A DNA stretch of 35,675 nt from Candidatus Omnitrophota bacterium (GTDB lineage Bacteria; Omnitrophota; Gorgyraeia; Gorgyraeales; Gorgyraeaceae), in the NCBI GenBank assembly GCA_018824145.1, contig JAHJHC010000085.1, positions 1 to 35,675 of the forward strand. Reading direction: 5' to 3'. Under the pieces are notes generated by a model, which made no database searches, was not told the origin of the DNA, and was given only the letters and a program-made list of their open reading frames with translations. The number at the start of each line of letters is the position of its first letter. Position 1 is the first letter of the stretch. The position numbers and the translations under genes were made by a program. Positions 31,687-35,675 of this stretch are shown here, piece by piece.

Positions 31687-32949
31687 TTACCATTCTCCCA
31701 TTCTATGTGCAACATCAGCGGTATAAAGAACAGGTGTAATCTGTCTCAAAATATAATTGATAGAGGCAATGGTAGAATTAGGGACATAAATAATGTCTCC
31801 TTCTCTAATAACTATATTCTGCTGCATATTCCCTCTTTTAACTAAACTGGCTACGTCAACAGTAATGACATTCTCTTTTTTAAGCTCTCCACGAATTACT
31901 CTCGTAGATTGCAAAACAGCATTTTCAGTATAGCCACCTGCCATGGACAAGACATCAACTATTCTCGACTGCTCCTCGATTATATAAACACCAGGTTTAG
32001 TTACCTCTCCTAGAACAAACACCTTATTACCGCCGAATTCTTTAATTCTTACAGAAACCCCTGGCCGCACATCCGTATTAAAAAGCACTCTCAGCCTGAT
32101 CTCTGAAACTAACTCTCTAGGAGTCAAGCCTGCAGCATGAATATCACCGATTAAAGGCAGCATTAAATTACCGTCTGCCCTCACGCTTATCTCTTCCTCA
32201 ATAAAGGCCTTTGGTATATAAACAATATCTCCTTCTCTGATAAAAACATTGTAATCTATATCTCCTCTTTCAATTAAACTGACAAGATCAACAATAATCA
32301 CATTTTCCTCTTTAGGCTCACCTCGTATTACCTTCGCAGACTGCAAAATTGCATCTTCAGTATAGCCTCCTGCCATGGATATAAGATCAATTATCTTTGC
32401 TTCATGTTCAAGGGTATATACCCCTGGGTTCGCTACCTCACCCAAAACAAAAACTTTCTTACCGCTGAATTCCTTTACTCCCACAGAAACCTTGGGTTCT
32501 TTTACATAAATAGCTAACCTTTCCGTGAGTTCCTCGGCCAATTCTGTAGGAGTCAAACCATGCGCCTTTATATCACCTACCAAAGGAAAAGATATCTTAC
32601 CATCAGGCCTGACTTTTATCTCTTTACACAATTCTTCACACTGCCAGACAGAAATTTCCAATATATCCCTTGCACCTATCATATATTCTGTCATTCGTTC
32701 CTGGTCAGTATGAACCCCTTGAATCTTAGCTAGTTCATCTTCTTCCCATACTAAGATCTCTAGCACATCTCTTGGACCTAAAATATATTCTGTAAAATAT
32801 TTCGGATATCTTAAAGTTTTGACTAAGTTAGGATTATCCACAGGGTTAATATCAATAGAAGATGTGGGAGTAGCAACACAACCTATCTGCCAAAATACTG
32901 AAGTTATAACTAATATTAAGCCAATACGCTTTTGTATTCTAATATTCAT
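31687..32949 (-). CDS. Wza-type polysaccharide export lipoprotein with duplicated body
   Basis: A 420-residue outer-membrane export protein. The N terminus is a lipoprotein signal with lipobox-like 'WQIGC' (C24). Two short near-repeats ('EYILGPRDVLEILVW' at 54-68 and 'EYMIGARDILEISVW' at 88-102) are the start of the PES/Poly_export domain. The body then occurs twice, residues about 111-247 and 255-391, each with an export segment ('RPDGKISFPLVGDI' / 'RADGNLMLPLIGDI') and an SLBB domain ('KVFVLGEVANPGVY' / 'KVFVLGEVTKPGVY'). Usual Wza proteins have one export domain and two SLBB domains without this full repetition. It would form the export channel with the Wzc-like co-polymerase. It overlaps the HD-GYP gene by ATGA. 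Confidence 0.92.
   Translation of the reverse strand: MNIRIQKRIGLILVITSVFWQIGCVATPTSSIDINPVDNPNLVKTLRYPKYFTEYILGPRDVLEILVWEEDELAKIQGVHTDQERMTEYMIGARDILEISVWQCEELCKEIKVRPDGKISFPLVGDIKAHGLTPTELAEELTERLAIYVKEPKVSVGVKEFSGKKVFVLGEVANPGVYTLEHEAKIIDLISMAGGYTEDAILQSAKVIRGEPKEENVIIVDLVSLIERGDIDYNVFIREGDIVYIPKAFIEEEISVRADGNLMLPLIGDIHAAGLTPRELVSEIRLRVLFNTDVRPGVSVRIKEFGGNKVFVLGEVTKPGVYIIEEQSRIVDVLSMAGGYTENAVLQSTRVIRGELKKENVITVDVASLVKRGNMQQNIVIREGDIIYVPNSTIASINYILRQITPVLYTADVAHRMGEW
31777..32187 (-). repeat. Second unit of the internal duplication in the Wza-like gene
   Basis: Codons 255-391 repeat codons 111-247 (32209-32619) in order and length (137 codons each), with clear nucleotide resemblance as well, for example around the ATGGCAGG codons of the 'SMAGGYTE' motif. 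The two units share blocks GDIxAxGLTPxEL, KVFVLGEVxxPGVY, SMAGGYTExAxLQS and IREGDIxYxP. The duplication is old enough to have diverged but is easily read by eye. Confidence 0.88.
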
Positions 32950-33998
32950 GTATTCTTACAAGACTTTTCAATATACATAAGTGAATGTTCAGCTAAGTTC
33001 ACTAACTTTGGCCTTTCTAAATTTACGCCATCAGGATCAAATAAAACCTCTACCACAGGATATAAAGGAAACCTATCATTAATCTTTACTACCCTGCCAA
33101 CTTCCCTCGTATTCAACTCAACCCAATTACCGACAGGGTAAATAGAAATTACTCTAAGGAATAATTTTAATAACGAACTTTCATAAAAATTTATCTCCTT
33201 ATCTAAAATCTCTATTACTGCTCCCTCTGGAGAAAATGGCTTTCGCCAAGGGCGTAGAGAGATCAAGGCCTCGTAAGAGTCTGTCAACCGTAATATCTTT
33301 GCATAGCTTACAATCTCATTACCATTAAGCCCTTTTGGATATCCTTGGCCATTTACCTTCTCATGATGCTGCAAAACTATATGAGAAACCAATTCTTCAA
33401 TATCCCCGGTCTTTCTTAACCACTCATAACCCTTCAAAGTATGAGTTCTGACAATATCCATTTCCTTTAGTGTTAATTTATTAGGTTTACTTATTATTTC
33501 CTGCGGCACGTCTGCCATGCCTACGTCATGTAAAAACGCACCCAACCCCAGGTTGGTCAATTCAAATTTACTCTTGTTCAATGCCTTGCCAAGCATAAGA
33601 GATAATAAACATACATGTACCGAGTGCGTGTAAACATAGGAAAATTCGGGCTCGATAGTAGAACCCATTAAAACTAATTCCATGAACATACCATTATGGG
33701 AATTATCCAGATGATTAATTAGTTTTTCTAGTATATCTACAGCTTCTTTCACTTCGAAACTTTCGCTTCTTTGCTTTTTCTCTATAATCTCTTTTATAAG
33801 ACCCAGAGAATCTCTATAAAGTTGGCTATCAACATTCTTACTAGCAACTAATTTCTGTTTCTTAAAAATTTCGGAAATACGTATGGGAGATGGGGGTACG
33901 ACCGAGGGGAGAGATTGCGGACTATCGCTTTTACCTTTTCGCTCATATAGAGGCTTCTTCTGTATACCCCGTTTAACTGCCTCTGATATCCTAAGCAT
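32946..33998 (-). CDS. HD-GYP-domain cyclic-di-GMP phosphodiesterase
   Basis: A 350-residue protein with an N-terminal region of unknown fold (about 1-115) and an HD-GYP domain. Metal-binding and signature residues are present: H157-D158 ('FLHDVGMADVP'), H186, H211-H212 and 'HHEKVNGQGYPKGL' with G219-Y-P, and D240 in 'RLTDSYEAL'. HD-GYP enzymes hydrolyse cyclic-di-GMP. The last 60 residues ('VGNWVELNTREVGRVVKINDRFPLYPVVEVLFD') are a small beta-rich appendage seen in many family members. It starts 2 bases after the ATPase gene and overlaps the Wza-like gene. It has no receiver or sensor domain. Local control of glycan production through c-di-GMP is the natural reading, though not proven. Confidence 0.93.
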   Translation of the reverse strand: MLRISEAVKRGIQKKPLYERKGKSDSPQSLPSVVPPSPIRISEIFKKQKLVASKNVDSQLYRDSLGLIKEIIEKKQRSESFEVKEAVDILEKLINHLDNSHNGMFMELVLMGSTIEPEFSYVYTHSVHVCLLSLMLGKALNKSKFELTNLGLGAFLHDVGMADVPQEIISKPNKLTLKEMDIVRTHTLKGYEWLRKTGDIEELVSHIVLQHHEKVNGQGYPKGLNGNEIVSYAKILRLTDSYEALISLRPWRKPFSPEGAVIEILDKEINFYESSLLKLFLRVISIYPVGNWVELNTREVGRVVKINDRFPLYPVVEVLFDPDGVNLERPKLVNLAEHSLMYIEKSCKNT

Positions 33999-34000
33999 TT

Positions 34001-34813
34001 CTAAACCACCCTCTCTAAATCTTCAATTACCTCTTCAACAATATCTTTACCTATTCTATCTGTCTTTCTGCCATAGCCCACTAAAAGAGACATATCGCAG
34101 ACATTATTAATTTCCCGGGGATTGCCTTTGGAATAAAAGAAGATCGACTTGGTTGCTTCTTCGGAAAAAATAGCTCCATCATAACCAGCTACTTTCAGTC
34201 TATAATTTATATATCCACCTGTCTCTTTTTCCGTCAATGGGTTTAGATAACAGCGGATAGCCAATCTCTGTTTAAATTGTTTATATTCGTTGATAATATT
34301 GGATAATTCCAATTGTCCGATTAAAATAACTGACAAAAGAAATCGATTATTAAACTGAATGTTCAGGAGTAATCTAAGCTCTTCCCACGTCTCTTTATTT
34401 TGAATTAAATGAGCCTCGTCTATAATAACTACAACATGATTACTCTCTTCCATATTCTTAAGCAATGTGTTTTCAAGGAGTTGTTTAACTTCTAGCCTAT
34501 CTATATCATGACTAAACTCTACTCCCAGCTGGCAAATAATTTCTTTCAGAAACTCCAAAGGGCCAAGAAGAGGATTGGCTATAAAAACAAAAGAATAATT
34601 ATTAGTATCGCTAAATTCTTCTAAAAGAGTATTCGCTAAAGTAGTCTTACCTGTCCCATAGTTACCAATAAGCACGGCACCGCCTTTTTTCTCCCTTACT
34701 ACATAAACTAAACGCATTAAAGCCTCTTCATGCTCTTGAGAGCAATAAAAGAACCTTGTTCCTGCCGTATTCTCAAACGGTTTCTCTTTTAAATGCCAAT
34801 ATTGTTCGTACAA
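34001..34813 (-). CDS. ExeA/XrtA-associated-type AAA ATPase
   Basis: A 270-residue AAA ATPase of the GspA/ExeA type. The family opening 'YEQYWHLKEKPFENTAGTRFFYCSQEHEEALMRL' is followed by Walker A 'GNYGTGKT' (50-57), Walker B 'VVVIIDEAH' (127-135), sensor-1-like 'LSVILIGQLEL' and 'KQRLAIRCYLNPL'. The protein ends after the AAA lid, without a peptidoglycan-binding domain. Similar short versions stand at the head of exopolysaccharide loci, including those associated with exosortase XrtA, but I see no exosortase here. The start codon is TTG, with GAGGG five bases upstream. As first gene of the locus it is preceded by a likely promoter. Its mechanical role in glycan export or regulation is not known. 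Confidence 0.88.
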   Translation of the reverse strand: MYEQYWHLKEKPFENTAGTRFFYCSQEHEEALMRLVYVVREKKGGAVLIGNYGTGKTTLANTLLEEFSDTNNYSFVFIANPLLGPLEFLKEIICQLGVEFSHDIDRLEVKQLLENTLLKNMEESNHVVVIIDEAHLIQNKETWEELRLLLNIQFNNRFLLSVILIGQLELSNIINEYKQFKQRLAIRCYLNPLTEKETGGYINYRLKVAGYDGAIFSEEATKSIFFYSKGNPREINNVCDMSLLVGYGRKTDRIGKDIVEEVIEDLERVV

Positions 34814-34892
34814 TCTATCCCTCTACATTTTATATGTCCTATATATACCACTTAAGAAGTAATTTCAATACATAAAAAAATATTTTATTAAT

Positions 34893-34910
34893 TCTACCAT
34901 ATCTACCATA
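34893..34910 (-). repeat. 9-bp tandem direct repeat near the predicted transcription start
   Basis: The plus strand contains TCTACCATA twice in a row, read on the minus strand as TATGGTAGATATGGTAGA. It starts next to the predicted -10 element and would cover the transcription start point of the glycan locus. Tandem half-sites of this size often bind response regulators, but there is no direct proof. Confidence 0.6.
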
Positions 34911-34938
34911 TTTTATAATATTACCTGATTTCACGCAA
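34910..34938 (-). promoter_or_regulatory. Candidate sigma-70-type promoter for the glycan locus
   Basis: On the minus strand a -10-like TAAAAT (34910-34915; five of six matches to TATAAT) lies 17 bases after a weak -35-like TTGCGT (34933-34938). Transcription would begin near 34902, leaving about 90 bases of leader before the TTG start of the ATPase gene. A second weaker candidate, TTGAAA with TATATA but only 15 bases between, is at 34842-34868. Confidence 0.45.
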
Positions 34939-34985
34939 GGATTTTATAATTTTTACATACTTCCTTCTAATAAACCCACCTGTTC

Positions 34986-34999
34986 TTTAGTGCACTAAA
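34986..34999. promoter_or_regulatory. 14-bp perfect palindrome, possible operator
   Basis: TTTAGTGCACTAAA is identical on both strands. It lies about 50 bases upstream of the candidate -35 element of the glycan promoter, a normal distance for an activator site. No regulator gene is adjacent, so its role is open. Confidence 0.45.
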
Positions 35000-35170
35000 T
35001 CTTACACCTTTCCTGTGCAAAAATTGAAACATTTTCAAGAATTTCCTAAAGGCTTTTAAACTTTTTAAAATCGGACTTGCTTTTAGGTGAAAGGTGCAAA
35101 AAAATACAAGAAGGGCTGTTTCAGATATTTCTCACAAAGATGCATGTTTCAAAAAGTCTTAACCTTAGTA

Positions 35171-35578
35171 TTAAAAATGTAACTCCATTGCGCGCGGCGG
35201 GCAGGCCTTTATGCATAGCTCGCAGGCAATACATTTATTATCATAAAAATCAACTTTGCGAGTCTCTGGGTCTATAACCAATGCCCCGCTTGGGCAGATC
35301 GGGACACATGCGCCGCAATGAGTACACTTTCCCTCATTCCTTTTAATATCCTTAGATAAGGGTTGTGCGGTTACACCAAGTGATTTTACAAAATCCAAGG
35401 CCTTTTCAAAATTTTTATCCGAACCTCTAAGTTCAAGGACAAGGAGCCCCTCTTCTCTCGGTGTAACGTATGCCTTCAGTATATTAAACTCCAGATCAAA
35501 ATCCTTTACCATCTTGCAAACTATAGGCTGCTCTACAAGTCTGTGAGGAAATTTTAAGACAATGCGTTTAGAAACCAT
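35171..35578 (-). CDS. NIL-domain ferredoxin with two [4Fe-4S] clusters
   Basis: A 135-residue protein. Residues 1-75 form a NIL domain, the small ferredoxin-like fold first seen at the C terminus of MetN ('VEQPIVCKMVKDFDLEFNILKAYVTPREEGLLVLELRGSDKNFEKALDFVKSLGV'). Two [4Fe-4S] motifs follow: C85-xx-C-xx-C-xxx-C95 and C116-xx-C-xx-C-xxx-C126. In methanogens such NIL-ferredoxins (MA1822 type) work with a sulfurtransferase (DUF39, MA1821 type) in sulfur insertion for homocysteine formation. The same link may apply here, but the partner is not visible in the window. A perfect GGAGG ribosome site precedes the ATG. The gene is 12 bases downstream of the partial gene at the window edge. Confidence 0.92.
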   Translation of the reverse strand: MVSKRIVLKFPHRLVEQPIVCKMVKDFDLEFNILKAYVTPREEGLLVLELRGSDKNFEKALDFVKSLGVTAQPLSKDIKRNEGKCTHCGACVPICPSGALVIDPETRKVDFYDNKCIACELCIKACPPRAMELHF

Positions 35579-35590
35579 ATTTACCTCCGA

Positions 35591-35675
35591 TTAACATATC
35601 TCCATATCTCCGGAAACACCAAAATCATCTTTATAAATTATCAATGCGCCTTTTACACCTTTAATAGATGTTGCA
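35591..35675 (-). CDS. Partial gene at window edge, C-terminal 27 residues only
   Basis: The minus strand is open from the edge to a TAA at 35591-35593 and encodes the end '...ATSIKGVKGALIIYKDDFGVSGDMEIC'. The close spacing to the NIL-ferredoxin gene and the absence of stops support a real coding end. NIL-ferredoxins are often next to DUF39 sulfurtransferases and UPF0280 (ApbE-like) proteins, and the KGVKGALII/GD pattern would be compatible with the latter. The fragment is too short for a firm call. Confidence 0.55.
   Translation of the reverse strand, partial: ATSIKGVKGALIIYKDDFGVSGDMEIC

Larger units (their letters stand above)
34814..35170. other. 357-base intergenic region before the glycan locus
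   Basis: No coding region is supported here; the small plus-strand ORF at 35077 looks like a shadow. The right part is downstream of the NIL-ferredoxin gene. I see a palindrome, a tandem repeat and a likely promoter for the glycan locus, annotated separately. Two distant 8-bp inverted pieces, CACCTTTC at 35005 and GAAAGGTG at 35089, may be chance. No convincing terminator for the ferredoxin gene is seen. Confidence 0.7.

Noticed and set aside
35005-35096. Possible long-range hairpin CACCTTTC / GAAAGGTG or sigma-54 promoter
   Set aside because: The 8-bp arms are 76 bases apart in A+T-rich DNA and could be chance; no GG-N10-GC spacing of a sigma-54 promoter was found.
671-35277. Plus-strand ORFs of the track (for example 671-931, 1037-1396, 9560-9952, 21350-21718, 27733-28119, 35077-35277)
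   Set aside because: Almost all are antisense shadows of well-supported minus-strand genes with no recognisable domain; the one at 35077 also lies partly in the gap and partly over the NIL-ferredoxin gene.

Overview
The window is an A+T-rich bacterial segment in which every credible gene lies on the minus strand, so transcription runs from high to low coordinates. I did not see any rRNA, tRNA, CRISPR array, transposase or phage gene. Gene content suggests an anaerobic, free-energy-limited, diderm bacterium: an energy-converting [NiFe] hydrogenase, a NIL-domain ferredoxin, a Wza-type outer-membrane export lipoprotein, and GT9 (heptosyltransferase-type) enzymes. Candidatus Omnitrophota or Elusimicrobiota-like lineages would fit, but this is inference; no phylogenetic marker gene is present.

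Region A (35171-35675) holds the last codons of an unidentified gene and a NIL-domain/2x[4Fe-4S] ferredoxin. A 357-base gap (34814-35170) follows, carrying a plausible promoter, a 9-bp tandem repeat and a 14-bp perfect palindrome.

Region B (about 9508-34813) is a large exopolysaccharide/surface-glycan locus. At its head are an ExeA-like AAA ATPase, an HD-GYP cyclic-di-GMP phosphodiesterase and a Wza-like export lipoprotein with an internally duplicated body; a strong hairpin terminator/attenuator follows. Next comes a lipid/glycan membrane module (geranylgeranyl-reductase-family flavoprotein, polytopic probable GT-C enzyme, UbiA-family protein). Then come the Wzc-type tyrosine autokinase, Wzy/ligase-type polymerase and MurJ/Wzx-type flippase. 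After these are a series of glycosyltransferases (GT2, CgeB-type, three GT4, two GT9), three methyltransferases and an APH-fold kinase. A WecA/TagO-type initiating phosphotransferase, a membrane-interrupted PHP-like protein and a single-domain response regulator close the locus. Together they would start a glycan on a polyprenyl phosphate, extend and decorate it, flip it, polymerise it and export it, with c-di-GMP and tyrosine phosphorylation as likely controls.

Region C (<1-9397) is an energy-converting group-4 [NiFe] hydrogenase operon. A HydB/HydG-type NAD(P)H/ferredoxin electron-input module comes first, then a HycB-like ferredoxin, a NuoH-like membrane subunit, the small subunit, a NuoC-like subunit and the catalytic large subunit with both Ni-binding CxxC motifs. 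A NuoL-like pump and Mrp-type antiporter subunits (DUF4040, MrpB, MrpC, MrpD) follow; MrpD runs off the window edge. The operon is preceded by a near-perfect Rex/CRP-like palindrome (TTGTGA-N6-TCACAA), and its core is interrupted by two copies of a 92-bp structured intergenic repeat. The likely job is reversible H2 production or oxidation coupled to H+ or Na+ translocation, with electrons exchanged with NAD(P)H and/or ferredoxin.

The best candidates for something not well described are the hydrogenase combining HydBG, group-4 and Mrp modules under a redox-type operator; the UbiA/GGR/GT-C lipid module inside a glycan export locus; the duplicated Wza; and the PHP protein split by a transmembrane hairpin.
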